From positions 1 to 26,882 of the forward strand of contig JALRGZ010000061.1 in assembly GCA_023253295.1 (NCBI GenBank): a stretch of DNA of 26,882 nucleotides, in the 5' to 3' direction. The translations under genes were made by a program, and so were the position numbers. Origin of the DNA: Flavobacterium sp. (GTDB taxonomy: Bacteria; Bacteroidota; Bacteroidia; Flavobacteriales; Flavobacteriaceae). Each line of letters starts with the position of its first letter. Within the stretch, counting starts at the first letter, position 1. Under the pieces are notes generated by a model. The model was given only the letters and a program-made list of their open reading frames with translations, was not told the DNA's origin and searched no databases. Positions 1-7,961 of the stretch are shown here, in pieces.

Positions 1-1
1 C

Positions 2-937
2 TTCCGTAACGAAGGAATGGACAGAACCCACAACCCGGAATTTACCGCTATGGAAATATATGTAGCTTACAAAGACTACAACTGGATGATGGATTTCACA
101 GAGCGTTTATTAGAGCACTGTGCGGTTTCGGTAAACGGGACAAGTGATGTTACTTTTGGTGAACACCAAATTAGTTTCAAAGCGCCGTTTGCACGTGTAA
201 CGATGACCGATTCTATCAAACATTTTACAGGTTTTGATATCTCAGGAAAAAGCGAAGCTGAATTGTACGAAGCGGCTAAAGGAATGGGAATCGAGGTTGA
301 CCAAACTATGGGTAAAGGAAAATTGATTGATGAAATTTTCGGAGCAAAATGTGAGGGAAATTATATTCAGCCAACTTTCATCACCGATTATCCAAAAGAA
401 ATGTCACCATTGTGTAAAGAGCACCGTGACAATCCGGAATTGACAGAGCGTTTTGAATTAATGGTTTGTGGAAAAGAGGTTGCGAATGCTTATTCGGAAT
501 TGAATGACCCAATTGACCAAAGAGAGCGTTTTGAAGACCAAATGCGTTTAGCTGCAAAAGGAGATGATGAGGCTAACGGAATTATCGATGAGGATTTCTT
601 AAGAGCTTTGGAATACGGAATGCCTCCAACATCTGGTTTAGGAATCGGAATGGACCGTTTGATGATGTTCTTAACAAATAATGCTTCTATCCAAGAGGTA
701 TTGTTATTCCCGCAAATGCGTCCTGAGAAGAAAATCACAGTGGAATTGACTGAAGAAGAAAAGTTAATCGTTGAATTATTGAAATCAGACAATAACCAAG
801 TAGAATTGCCTATCCTAAAAGAAAGAGCACAATTAAGCGGTAAAAAATGGGATGCTGCCATGAAAGGTTTAGCAAAACATGGTTTAACTAAAGTAGTTGT
901 TGCCGGAGATGCTAAAATGGTAGAATTGGTAGGGTAA
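2..937 (+). CDS. lysS: Lysyl-tRNA synthetase, class II, C-terminal part (5' end outside window)
   Basis: Charges tRNA-Lys with lysine in the cytoplasm. The frame is already open at base 2 and reads FRNEGMDRTHNPEFT, the class II motif 2 loop that contacts ATP and the tRNA acceptor end, so the first methionine (base 17) is internal and the gene starts upstream of the window. Motif 3 follows as GLGIGMDRLMM (about 210-220 residues into the fragment). The conserved core ends at LLFPQMRPEKK, where many bacterial LysRS stop; here about 65 more residues follow, charged at first and then helical, rich in Lys and Glu. Such C-terminal tails are known in Bacteroidota LysRS, but I cannot assign this one a function. 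A strong terminator follows 19 bases after the stop. The family call is very secure. Confidence 0.97.
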   Translation, partial: FRNEGMDRTHNPEFTAMEIYVAYKDYNWMMDFTERLLEHCAVSVNGTSDVTFGEHQISFKAPFARVTMTDSIKHFTGFDISGKSEAELYEAAKGMGIEVDQTMGKGKLIDEIFGAKCEGNYIQPTFITDYPKEMSPLCKEHRDNPELTERFELMVCGKEVANAYSELNDPIDQRERFEDQMRLAAKGDDEANGIIDEDFLRALEYGMPPTSGLGIGMDRLMMFLTNNASIQEVLLFPQMRPEKKITVELTEEEKLIVELLKSDNNQVELPILKERAQLSGKKWDAAMKGLAKHGLTKVVVAGDAKMVELVG

Positions 938-956
938 TTTTATTCTAAATAATATC

Positions 957-990
957 AAAAAAGGAACTCGATGGAGTTCCTTTTTTATTT
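957..990 (+). terminator. Rho-independent terminator of lysS
   Basis: The perfect 7-bp stem GGAACTC (963-969) / GAGTTCC (974-980) has a GATG loop. It is flanked by AAAAAA before and TTTTTT after, which extends the stem and supplies the U-tract. It lies 19 bases past the lysS stop and just upstream of the next gene, so it separates the two. Confidence 0.9.
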
Positions 991-1011
991 ATTTTTATAA
1001 AAAAGTATAAA

Positions 1012-1509
1012 ATGTCATCAACATTAATTATAATTTCTTGTTTTATTTTTTCGATAGGAATATGTTATCAAATTTATTTTGACAAAATAATCGCTAAAAG
1101 AATCCCTATAAGAAGAAAATTAAAAATTTTTGAATTACTAAAAAACAAGTTTGAAGGACTAAAAGAAAACAATCTTGGTTATTTAGAATATAAGATTAAT
1201 AACAAAAATATTTTATTCGGATTTACCTCAAATCGAACTGTGAAAAATAGTTTCTCAAATAATCTTTACATTTATCTTGACATAACAAATATCGAAGATG
1301 ACATAAAAAAACTATGTAAAATCCATTTTTATTGCTCCACCATTGACAATCGAGATTGGGTAGAAATGAGAGTTGAACCTTTCTATGAATCATTAAGTAA
1401 TTTAGCCAAATATTCGAATAAAACAGTTCAAAAAATAATTTCAGAAACAGACTTTTATATATCCCAAAAAAGAGCCGAAAGGGATTTACATATTAACAAA
1501 ATATTTTAA
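1012..1509 (+). CDS. Orphan small protein with one N-terminal membrane segment
   Basis: I do not recognise this 165-residue protein. Residues 3-22 are strongly hydrophobic and are followed by a Lys/Arg-rich stretch (about 29-40), so it is probably anchored in the inner membrane with the rest in the cytoplasm. The remainder is a mixed alpha/beta, Asn/Lys/Ile-rich domain with no catalytic motif I can name, ending in a charged helix (QKRAERD). The ATG at 1012 is the first in frame and lies 22 bases after the lysS terminator; I see no good promoter between them. Its stop overlaps the stop of the convergent dehydrogenase gene by four bases. Codon use is more AT-rich than in lysS, as expected for a weakly expressed or recently acquired accessory gene. 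Confidence 0.7.
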   Translation: MSSTLIIISCFIFSIGICYQIYFDKIIAKRIPIRRKLKIFELLKNKFEGLKENNLGYLEYKINNKNILFGFTSNRTVKNSFSNNLYIYLDITNIEDDIKKLCKIHFYCSTIDNRDWVEMRVEPFYESLSNLAKYSNKTVQKIISETDFYISQKRAERDLHINKIF

Positions 1510-2510
1510 ACCAATAAAGCCGCTTTATTATCTATATCATTTTGCTTCAATAACGAATCAATATTACTCAAAGTAACAATGGCTATTTGCGACAAAGCCT
1601 CATTCGTAAAAAACGCCTGATGGGCTGTTACCAAAACATTTGGAAAACTCATTAAGCGCTGAATTTGATCATCTTCAATAATATCTTCGGAGTGATCTTT
1701 GAAAAACAACTTTTCTTCCTGTTCGTAAACGTCAATTCCTAAATAGCCTATTTTTCCTTTTTTCAAGGCATGAATCACATCCGAAGTATGAATCAAAGCC
1801 CCACGACTGGTATTGATAAGCATCACATTGTTTTTCATTAAGGAAATGGTTTCTTTGTTAATCAAATATTTCGTTTTTTCATTCAACGGGCAATGCAGCG
1901 ATATAATATTTGATTCTTTAAAAATAGTTTCTAAAGAAACATAATTTATGCCTAATTGCTCTAGCTCTGCATCAGGAACTAAATCAAAGGCCAATACTTT
2001 ACAACCAAAACCATTTACAATTTTAGCGAAAGCTTTTCCAATATGTCCTGTTCCGATAACACCAACAGTTTTTCCGTGTAAATCAAAACCTAATAATCCG
2101 TTTAAGGAAAAATTTTGTTCGCGTACACGATTGTAGGCTTTATGTGTTTTTCTGTTTAAAGTCAGAATCATCGCCATGGCATGTTCGGCTACTGCTTCCG
2201 GAGAATAAGCCGGAACTCGGCAAACTTTTAGATTGTATTTTTTAGCCGCTTCCAAATCCACATTATTAAAACCGGCACAACGTAAAGCAATAATTTTCAC
2301 TTTTTTCTCTGCCAATTGTTGAATAACTATATGATTCACAATATCATTCACAAAAACACAAACTACATCGGTAGTTGAAATTAATTTAACCGTATGTTCA
2401 TTTAATTGCGACTCAAAAAAATCCAATTCATATCCAAAATCTGCATTGTACTTTTCAAAAAAAACTTTGTCGTATGCTTGAGTGGAAAAAAAGGCAACTT
2501 TAGGTTTCAT
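1506..2510 (-). CDS. ldhA: 2-hydroxyacid dehydrogenase, D-lactate dehydrogenase type
   Basis: NAD-dependent reduction of pyruvate to D-lactate, or of a related 2-keto acid, in the cytoplasm. This is a 334-residue protein of the D-isomer 2-hydroxyacid dehydrogenase family at the usual family length. Visible features are the substrate-loop region RCAGFNNVDL (77-86), the Rossmann motif GxGxxG at 153-158 (GTGHIG) with the NAD-selecting acid D176 about 20 residues later, and the catalytic triad Arg236 (NTSRGALI), Glu263 (DVYE) and His297 (TAHQAF). The DVYE and TAHQAF contexts match the LdhA branch better than phosphoglycerate or glyoxylate dehydrogenases. It is transcribed alone, convergent with the upstream orphan. 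A TAnnTTTG-like box lies at 2558-2565 on this strand, but no TTG sits at the right distance, so I leave the promoter uncalled. Confidence 0.9.
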   Translation of the reverse strand: MKPKVAFFSTQAYDKVFFEKYNADFGYELDFFESQLNEHTVKLISTTDVVCVFVNDIVNHIVIQQLAEKKVKIIALRCAGFNNVDLEAAKKYNLKVCRVPAYSPEAVAEHAMAMILTLNRKTHKAYNRVREQNFSLNGLLGFDLHGKTVGVIGTGHIGKAFAKIVNGFGCKVLAFDLVPDAELEQLGINYVSLETIFKESNIISLHCPLNEKTKYLINKETISLMKNNVMLINTSRGALIHTSDVIHALKKGKIGYLGIDVYEQEEKLFFKDHSEDIIEDDQIQRLMSFPNVLVTAHQAFFTNEALSQIAIVTLSNIDSLLKQNDIDNKAALLV

Positions 2511-2639
2511 ATACTATTTATCAGAATTACTCAACAATTAAACTATAACAAGTATTCCAAAATTATAAAACAGATCTGTTTATAAACCTTTTTATTTCAT
2601 TTTCTTTTCATAATTAAAACAAATAATAATTCTAATTTA

Positions 2640-2678
2640 TTCTTAACAATTAAACTTTATTCATTCTTCTAAGTCTTA
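2640..2678 (+). promoter_or_regulatory. Element shared with the second CpxP/Spy-like gene
   Basis: Bases 2640-2663 match 10973-10996 at 21 of 24 positions (core TTAACRATTAAACYTT). In both places TCTTA follows after exactly 10 bases (2674-2678 here). The element lies 40 bases before the first CpxP/Spy-like ATG and 50 bases before the second. The intervening N10 is not conserved, so this looks like a two-part binding site or an alternative sigma factor promoter rather than leftover duplication. Its role is inferred. Confidence 0.6.
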
Positions 2679-2703
2679 ATCATAAACATAAAAAACAAAC
2701 ATT

Positions 2704-3198
2704 ATGAAAAAATTAATCACATTAGTGTTGATAGCCTCTATCGGACTATCAACTTATGCTCAGGAAAAAAAGGAAAGACCAGGCAGACACGAAGGACATC
2801 CAATGGATAAATTCACACCTGAACAACGCAACGAACTAATGTTAAAAAAGATGACATTAGAATTAGATTTAAATGCTTCTCAACAAAAAGAAATGGGTAA
2901 ATTGATTGCTGATCAAAGTGCCAAAAGAGAAGCTTTCATGAAAAAAAGAAAAGAAAAAACAGAGAAACCAACCTCTGATGAAATTTTCGAAATGAAAAAT
3001 AAAATGTTAGACGAACAAATTGCAATGAATTCGAAAATGAAAAAAATCCTCTCTCCTGAACAATTTACAAAATGGAATGAAATGAAAAAACACCATCGTG
3101 AAGGCATGAAAAAACATTTTAGCCAAAATAAGAAAAAACATGATTTTCACGGAAAAAGAAAAGATATTGAAAATAAAGACGTTCAACCTAGAGGATAA
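2704..3198 (+). CDS. CpxP/Spy-like periplasmic protein (paralog 1)
   Basis: A 164-residue protein with a cleavable signal peptide (residues 1-19, cleavage after STYA or close by). The mature part is almost all helix and very rich in Lys, Met and Glu. It has two LTxxQ-like repeats: FTPEQRNELM followed by LDLNASQQKEM, and ILSPEQFTKW. In the CpxP/Spy family these repeats cap helices of a cradle-shaped dimer that acts as a periplasmic chaperone or stress sensor; that role here is by family only. The last 40 residues are a basic, His/Lys-rich tail (KKHHREG, KKHDFHGK) that could bind metal or anionic surfaces. It is paralogous to the protein encoded at 11047 (same signal, same two repeats, same FTKW ending to repeat 2), and both genes carry the same upstream element. 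Monocistronic, closed by a strong terminator. Confidence 0.85.
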   Translation: MKKLITLVLIASIGLSTYAQEKKERPGRHEGHPMDKFTPEQRNELMLKKMTLELDLNASQQKEMGKLIADQSAKREAFMKKRKEKTEKPTSDEIFEMKNKMLDEQIAMNSKMKKILSPEQFTKWNEMKKHHREGMKKHFSQNKKKHDFHGKRKDIENKDVQPRG

Positions 3199-3221
3199 TC
3201 ATTTTTCATTTTTACATAAAC

Positions 3222-3256
3222 AAAAGGCTGTTTCTAAATTATGAAACAGCCTTTTT
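3222..3256. terminator. Bidirectional terminator between convergent genes
   Basis: A perfect 13-bp inverted repeat, AAAAGGCTGTTTC (3222-3234) and GAAACAGCCTTTT (3243-3255), with an 8-base loop. A-tract before and T-tract after let it work on both strands, ending the CpxP/Spy-like gene on plus and the redox operon on minus. Confidence 0.9.
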
Positions 3257-3282
3257 GATTTTGGTTAGGAAAGTATTTAAAT

Positions 3283-3534
3283 TTATTTTTTAGTATTGGT
3301 ATTTCCTGTTGGCATATAATAAAGCAAAAGAATCCCCATTAGAAACAAGCCAAAAGAAGCCACAAAAGCAGGAATCAGAATTTCAATATTATTATCCAAA
3401 GCATTATTTAACGCGGCATATAACAGCCAAATCTGAATGGTTACATTCAGGATTAATATAAAAATCAAGGTAGAAAGAATCGCATTCAACTTATTCGGAT
3501 TGGATTGATTCTGTCCTCGTCTAAAATTACTCAT
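3283..3534 (-). CDS. Small two-helix membrane protein, last gene of the redox operon
   Basis: An 83-residue protein with a short basic, Asn/Gln-rich N-terminus (RRGQNQSNPNK), then two predicted membrane helices (about 17-41 and 50-73) joined by an acidic turn (ALDNNIEIL), and a short polar tail. No His, Cys or acidic residue lies inside the helices, so it is unlikely to carry heme or metal; a structural or assembly subunit is the most plausible reading. It starts 12 bases after the Rieske gene and is the last gene before the bidirectional terminator, so it is co-transcribed with the molybdoenzyme genes. I cannot assign it to a characterised family. The link to the complex rests on gene order. 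Confidence 0.8.
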   Translation of the reverse strand: MSNFRRGQNQSNPNKLNAILSTLIFILILNVTIQIWLLYAALNNALDNNIEILIPAFVASFGLFLMGILLLYYMPTGNTNTKK

Positions 3535-3546
3535 ACTAATTCATTT

Positions 3547-4068
3547 TTACATTATTCTACTTTTCTCTTCTATTGCTGCTTTTACATAAATAGCATCGTT
3601 TTTGAAAAAAACATCTAATTTAGGTAATGCTCTTGGCGGCGGCCCTCCTAATACATTTCCTGTTTTAGCATCAAAAGAACCTTCATGACAGGGACAATGA
3701 ATAATTCCGGTTCCTGGCTTGTAAAAAACAGAACAAGAAAGGTGGGTACATTTTTGTTCGTATGCTTTAAACTCGCCAGACTCCAGATGAATTAATATAT
3801 AAGGAATGGTACTCCCTTCTAATACAAAAGCTCTTGTTCCTCCTACAGGCACCTCACCTTTATTGCAAACAAAATGTTCTCCTTCTACTTCCTCTTTAGG
3901 ATACATATAGGCCTTTGCCGCCACCAATCCACTTCCTACCATCAATCCACCGGAAACCATCGTCAGGAATTTGGCAAAATCACGACGGCTGACATTCGTG
4001 GCTTGTTGCTTTTCAATTGGAAAATCTTTCTTCCAGTTTTTATTTAAATTTTCTTCTTTTTTAGACAT
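3547..4068 (-). CDS. Tat-exported Rieske [2Fe-2S] protein of the redox operon
   Basis: Electron carrier with a bc1-type Rieske domain, 173 residues from the ATG at 4068. Residues 27-34 read SRRDFAKF, a twin-arginine motif, followed by a hydrophobic stretch (35-55) that probably stays as an anchor, so the domain faces the periplasm. Cluster ligands are C107 and H109 in the first loop and C125 and H128 in the second (HCPCHEGSFD). C112 and C127 are the extra pair that forms the disulfide in high-potential Rieske proteins, and GGPPPRALP after the second loop matches the Pro loop of that branch. In-frame translation can be extended to a TTG at 4077, directly after the ferredoxin stop, but the ATG three codons in is the better start. 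The bc1-type features set it apart from oxygenase ferredoxins. An exported partner is unexpected beside a catalytic subunit without an export signal. Confidence 0.93.
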   Translation of the reverse strand: MSKKEENLNKNWKKDFPIEKQQATNVSRRDFAKFLTMVSGGLMVGSGLVAAKAYMYPKEEVEGEHFVCNKGEVPVGGTRAFVLEGSTIPYILIHLESGEFKAYEQKCTHLSCSVFYKPGTGIIHCPCHEGSFDAKTGNVLGGPPPRALPKLDVFFKNDAIYVKAAIEEKSRIM

Positions 4069-4077
4069 AGCATCCAA

Positions 4078-4647
4078 CTAAAAAATTACTAATTCGCTGC
4101 TTCCTTTCGGCATCATAATATTCACCTTAGTATTCACCGTTTCTTTACCAAAAATAAAAGTATTTACCGGCGTACTATTAGGACGCATCTCCTGAATTTC
4201 ATCTTTTGTACCATAAAACAACGCTCCACTTGGACAAACCGTTGCACACATCGGTTTTTTACCCACACTGGTTCTGTCATAGCACATGGTACATTTCATC
4301 ATCAAATCATAGTTCTCTTCTTTCTTTGGCACACCAAACGGACAAGCCATCACACAATTTGAACAACCAATACATCTTTCCGTATTTGCCGTATGCACAA
4401 TTCCAAATTCGTCTTTAGAAATAGCATCAGCCGGACATACATTGGCACAAACAGGATCATCACAGTGCATACACACCTGAACCGTAGTTTGCACTGTTGC
4501 AGCACGATCTACATAGTTCACATGAATCATGGTTTCCTGTCCATTGGTCTCGCATTCGGCACAGGCCATTTCACAGGCTTTACAACCAATGCAACGCTGC
4601 ATATCTACAAAAAACTCTTCGTTGGGATTAAAACCGGTATAATTCAT
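4078..4647 (-). CDS. Four-cluster ferredoxin, electron-transfer subunit of the molybdoenzyme
   Basis: A 189-residue iron-sulfur subunit of the DmsB/NrfC/PhsB type that moves electrons between a membrane quinol module and a molybdenum catalytic subunit. Sixteen cysteines form four [4Fe-4S] sets: C19-C22-C25-C29, C59-C62-C67-C71, C92-C95-C98-C102 and C119-C122-C134-C138, all complete. There is no signal peptide or membrane helix, so it is cytoplasmic unless carried across with a Tat partner, and the catalytic gene next to it has no Tat signal either. The gene starts 20 bases after the catalytic gene, and its stop comes 9 bases before the Rieske ATG. Length and cluster spacing are normal for the family. 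The role is firm; the exact partners are inferred from gene order. Confidence 0.93.
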   Translation of the reverse strand: MNYTGFNPNEEFFVDMQRCIGCKACEMACAECETNGQETMIHVNYVDRAATVQTTVQVCMHCDDPVCANVCPADAISKDEFGIVHTANTERCIGCSNCVMACPFGVPKKEENYDLMMKCTMCYDRTSVGKKPMCATVCPSGALFYGTKDEIQEMRPNSTPVNTFIFGKETVNTKVNIMMPKGSSELVIF

Positions 4648-4667
4648 CTAAATCAATTCTTTATAAA

Positions 4668-6884
4668 TTAAACACTGGCATAGGCTTTTGAATCTTTCGA
4701 AGGTGGCGCTATTTCACCCAGTGGTCTCAAATGACAGGCACAGACTTTAAATTCAGGAATTTTAGAAATCGGATCTAATGTTCCTATCGTTAACTGGTTT
4801 GCCGATTTTTTTCCTGACCAATGGTAAGGAATGAACACCGTATCTTCCCTGATAGTTTCTACAATATTAGCCGGAAAAATTCCTTCTCCTCTTCGGGTGG
4901 AAACATGTACTAACTCTCTTTGTTTAATGCCATATTGTTTTGCCAAATCGGGATGGATTTCCAACAAAGGCTCCGGAAACTGATCTACTAATTTTCCAAT
5001 TCTTCGTGTCTGTGTTCCGCTTAAATATTGAGAAACCACTCGTCCTGTTGTCAAAATCACTGGATAATCCGAACAGGTTACTTCTCCCGGTAACTTATAA
5101 GGAGCAGGATTAAAATGCGCTTTACCGTCAGGAGTTTTAAACTTTCTGTCTTCCCATAAACGAGGTGTTCCAGGATGATCTTCAGTTGGGCATGGCCAAA
5201 AAACCCCCATATTATCTTCAATTTTTTTATAGGTGATTCCGTTATAATCGGCTGTTCCTCCTTTAGAAGCAACTCTTAATTCATTAAAAATTGCTTCACT
5301 ACTTTCGAAAGCAAATTTGGTTCTTACTCCCAAACGTTTCGCCAATTCTAAAATAATTGAAGTATCGGTTCTGGCATCTCCCGGAGGAGTTACCGCCTGA
5401 CGAATTCGGATAACACGTCCTTCAGCTGAAGTAGTGGTTCCTTCTTCTTCCTCTTGCAATGAACCTGCCATTACAATATCGGCATGACGGGCGGTTTCAT
5501 TTAAGAAAAAATCAATACACACATAATACTCCAGTTTTTCTAAGGCCTCTCTAACATAATTGCTATTAGGCAAAGACACCAATGGATTAAAACAGATTGA
5601 TAATAAACCTTTTATTTCCCCTCTGTGAATAGCCTCGATTATCTCATAAGCTGATAATCCTTTACCCGGCAAATCTTTCTCTTCTATTCCCCAAACTTCC
5701 GAAATATACTTGCGGTGTTCCGGATTTTCAATATCTCTATTTCCCGGCAACTGGTCACATTTATGACCATGCTCTCTTCCTCCCTGTCCATTCCCCTGTC
5801 CAGTAATCGTGGCATAACCACAATACGGTTTACCAATTCTTCCTGTTGCTAAAACTAAATTGATACAACCTAAAACATTATCAACACCTTTAGAATGATG
5901 TTCAATTCCTCGTGCATGAAGCAAGAAACTCGTATTGGCTTTACCCCATAATTCAGCAGCCTGTTGAATTTTCTCTTTCCTGATTCCTGTCACTTCCTCC
6001 GCCCATTCCAAGGTATAATCCTTTACGGAATCAATAGTTTCCTGAAATCCGGAAGTATGATTATCAATAAAATTATGATCCAGCATATCATGATCTACCA
6101 AATATTTTAGCATAGCACCATACAAAGCCGAATCTGTTCCCGGACGCACATCCAAATGAATATCAGCCGTTCTCGCCAAGGGAATAATCCTTGGATCGAT
6201 TACTATCAGTTTAGCTCCTCTGTCTCGCGCTTTCCAAATCCAGTGCGTTAGTGTTGGGAATGTTTCACTAATATTGGCTCCAGCCACAATAATTACCTCA
6301 GCATACTCTAAATCCGAATAATTATTAGAACCTCTATCTAACCCAAAGGCTTTCTTATTTCCTGCCCCGGCACTCACCATGCACAAGCGTCCGTTGTAAT
6401 CTAAATTTTTAGTTTTTAAAGCCACACGGGCAAATTTTCCAACCAAATAACTTTTTTCATTGGTCAAAGAAACCCCGGAAAGCATCGAAAAAGCATCATT
6501 CCCATATTGTTTTTGGATACGTTGAATTTCTCTAACCGTTTTCGTCATCGCCTCATCCCAGGAAGTAGGTACAAAACCCTGACCTTCTACTCTTTTCAGT
6601 GGTCCTAAAAGACGGTCAGGATGGTTATTTTGCAAATAGCGTTGCACCCCTTTTGGACACAGTCTTCCTTCGTTAAAAGGAAATTCCATCCAGGGTTCAA
6701 AACCCACTACTTTATTTTCTTTTACCGATAATTGAATACCACATTGCATGCCGCAAAAACAACAATGTGTTTTCACCAACTGATCTGGTTCATCTCTTCC
6801 TTCATAACCTTCTTTTGGACTATAATTTAAATGTGGTCCAAACTGAGCTACTATATGTTCTTCTGAAACGGGTAATTTTGCCAT
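4668..6884 (-). CDS. Molybdopterin oxidoreductase, NasA/NarB-like nitrate reductase clade
   Basis: A 738-residue catalytic subunit of the DMSO reductase superfamily with a bis-MGD molybdenum cofactor. The N-terminal [4Fe-4S] site is C41-xx-C44-xxx-C48 with C76 in RLCPKG. The likely molybdenum ligand is C168 in DYNGRLCMVSAGAG, closely like the NarB/NasA/NapA pattern (GRLCMSSA), which favours nitrate as substrate. The GQGNGQGGREHGHKCDQLPG region differs from the GQPNAMGGRE pattern of assimilatory NasA, so this is a sister branch and the substrate is not certain. The C-terminal domain (about 610-720) is the usual MGD-binding barrel. No Tat signal precedes the Fe-S motif, so the enzyme should be cytoplasmic. 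It has no C-terminal ferredoxin or BFD extension as in some NasA; the separate ferredoxin and cytochrome genes probably supply electrons from quinol. The ATG lies 27 bases after the cytochrome gene. Confidence 0.92.
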   Translation of the reverse strand: MAKLPVSEEHIVAQFGPHLNYSPKEGYEGRDEPDQLVKTHCCFCGMQCGIQLSVKENKVVGFEPWMEFPFNEGRLCPKGVQRYLQNNHPDRLLGPLKRVEGQGFVPTSWDEAMTKTVREIQRIQKQYGNDAFSMLSGVSLTNEKSYLVGKFARVALKTKNLDYNGRLCMVSAGAGNKKAFGLDRGSNNYSDLEYAEVIIVAGANISETFPTLTHWIWKARDRGAKLIVIDPRIIPLARTADIHLDVRPGTDSALYGAMLKYLVDHDMLDHNFIDNHTSGFQETIDSVKDYTLEWAEEVTGIRKEKIQQAAELWGKANTSFLLHARGIEHHSKGVDNVLGCINLVLATGRIGKPYCGYATITGQGNGQGGREHGHKCDQLPGNRDIENPEHRKYISEVWGIEEKDLPGKGLSAYEIIEAIHRGEIKGLLSICFNPLVSLPNSNYVREALEKLEYYVCIDFFLNETARHADIVMAGSLQEEEEGTTTSAEGRVIRIRQAVTPPGDARTDTSIILELAKRLGVRTKFAFESSEAIFNELRVASKGGTADYNGITYKKIEDNMGVFWPCPTEDHPGTPRLWEDRKFKTPDGKAHFNPAPYKLPGEVTCSDYPVILTTGRVVSQYLSGTQTRRIGKLVDQFPEPLLEIHPDLAKQYGIKQRELVHVSTRRGEGIFPANIVETIREDTVFIPYHWSGKKSANQLTIGTLDPISKIPEFKVCACHLRPLGEIAPPSKDSKAYASV

Positions 6885-6911
6885 ATCAATTTTCTTTTAT
6901 TGTATTGCTAC

Positions 6912-7961
6912 TTATCCAAATAATTTTCCTCCTTCTTGTCTTGCTCTTAAGTGAGCTTGAGCCAATCGTGATCTCTTCCCTTCCGGACTTAAATCTAAAT
7001 GCGAAGTCCCATCTTCTCTGCCAAAATCAAAACCTAATTCTTTCGTCAACATTTTTAAATCACTGATATGCAGGTTCGTTGCATATTCTTCTCCGGTATG
7101 TTCGCAAACCGCCATTCCTTGTTGTTTTCCTACCCGATGATAAATATGAGCTGCAATTTGTGCCGGTCTTTGAATAATATGAAAAAACTTTCCAAAAGGA
7201 ATCCAGATTAAAAACAGGATTACAGTAACAGCATGTAAAACCGCTAAAAAGTCGAATGCCAAACCTTTCATAAATTCATAGGAATAAGTCAAACCAAGTC
7301 CTGTAACTGAAATCGCTATTAATAAAATCAAAGGCAGTAAATCACCTTCAAATGTTTGTGTAGCAATCAAACCCGGATTAGTCAAACGTCTTCTTAAATA
7401 ATATCCTGCGCCAAAAATCACTAAATAAGAAGACCAGTTTAAAGCATGAAAAGTCATAAACGCAGTAATAGAATCTAAATCAAAATCCATTATTTTGAAT
7501 CCAAAAAAATGGGCTTCATATATCGAAACTGAATTAGGAGCCATAGTAAAATGCACCCAACCAAAAGTCAATGGAATTGTAATTAAAAAAGCGGAAGTAC
7601 AACCCACCGCAATCATAAAATGCGCCATCCAACGGTACTTTCCTCTTGGATAAATGAATTTTTGAAAGGCAAGATTGGAAACTGTTTCTTTTGAAGCAAA
7701 CCAAAAATGAGAAAACACTTTTCCCGTAAAGAGGAAACAAACTCCTCTTTTAAAATACATCCATGTAGGGGGTCTTTGTAACCAAACCGAATAGCGATAG
7801 ACAATTCCAAAAAAAGCAAAAACAGTTCCGAATAAATAAGTTACCAAAGCTGCATCAAAATTTTGCAATTCCCTGGAACCATAAAAAACCAACACAATCA
7901 TCAATGCCGATAATAAGCTTGCAATCAGGAATGCTTTTAAATTGTATTTTCTATTTTTCAT
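6912..7961 (-). CDS. NarI-like diheme cytochrome b, first gene of the redox operon
   Basis: Membrane subunit that probably oxidises menaquinol and feeds the ferredoxin and molybdenum subunit. Of 349 residues, five or six segments are hydrophobic (about 9-28, 37-55, 113-134, 165-188, 206-226, 237-256). Candidate heme b ligands are H114 in the third segment, H137 or H172, and the pair H243/H261, spaced 18 residues as in the H187/H205 pair of E. coli NarI. That pairing is what I rely on; overall similarity to NarI is low. The last 80 residues (GKQQGMAVCEHTG to the end) are soluble, cytoplasmic and charged, and could dock the ferredoxin. It starts the operon and reads into the catalytic gene 27 bases on. 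Alternative reading: a diverged HdrE/DsrM-type b cytochrome. No electron source other than quinol is visible. Confidence 0.75.
   Translation of the reverse strand: MKNRKYNLKAFLIASLLSALMIVLVFYGSRELQNFDAALVTYLFGTVFAFFGIVYRYSVWLQRPPTWMYFKRGVCFLFTGKVFSHFWFASKETVSNLAFQKFIYPRGKYRWMAHFMIAVGCTSAFLITIPLTFGWVHFTMAPNSVSIYEAHFFGFKIMDFDLDSITAFMTFHALNWSSYLVIFGAGYYLRRRLTNPGLIATQTFEGDLLPLILLIAISVTGLGLTYSYEFMKGLAFDFLAVLHAVTVILFLIWIPFGKFFHIIQRPAQIAAHIYHRVGKQQGMAVCEHTGEEYATNLHISDLKMLTKELGFDFGREDGTSHLDLSPEGKRSRLAQAHLRARQEGGKLFG

Noticed and set aside
490..861. A 123-codon frame on the minus strand across lysS
   Set aside because: Antisense to the motif 3 region of LysRS; Ser/Asn/Phe-rich composition reflects the complement of that gene.
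4206..4671. Two plus-strand frames antisense to the four-cluster ferredoxin
   Set aside because: They arise from the complement of the Cys-rich repeats and contain no signal or conserved motif.
3283..7961. Recent horizontal transfer of the redox operon
   Set aside because: Base composition and codon preference by eye match the neighbouring genes, and no integrase, IS or direct repeat flanks it.
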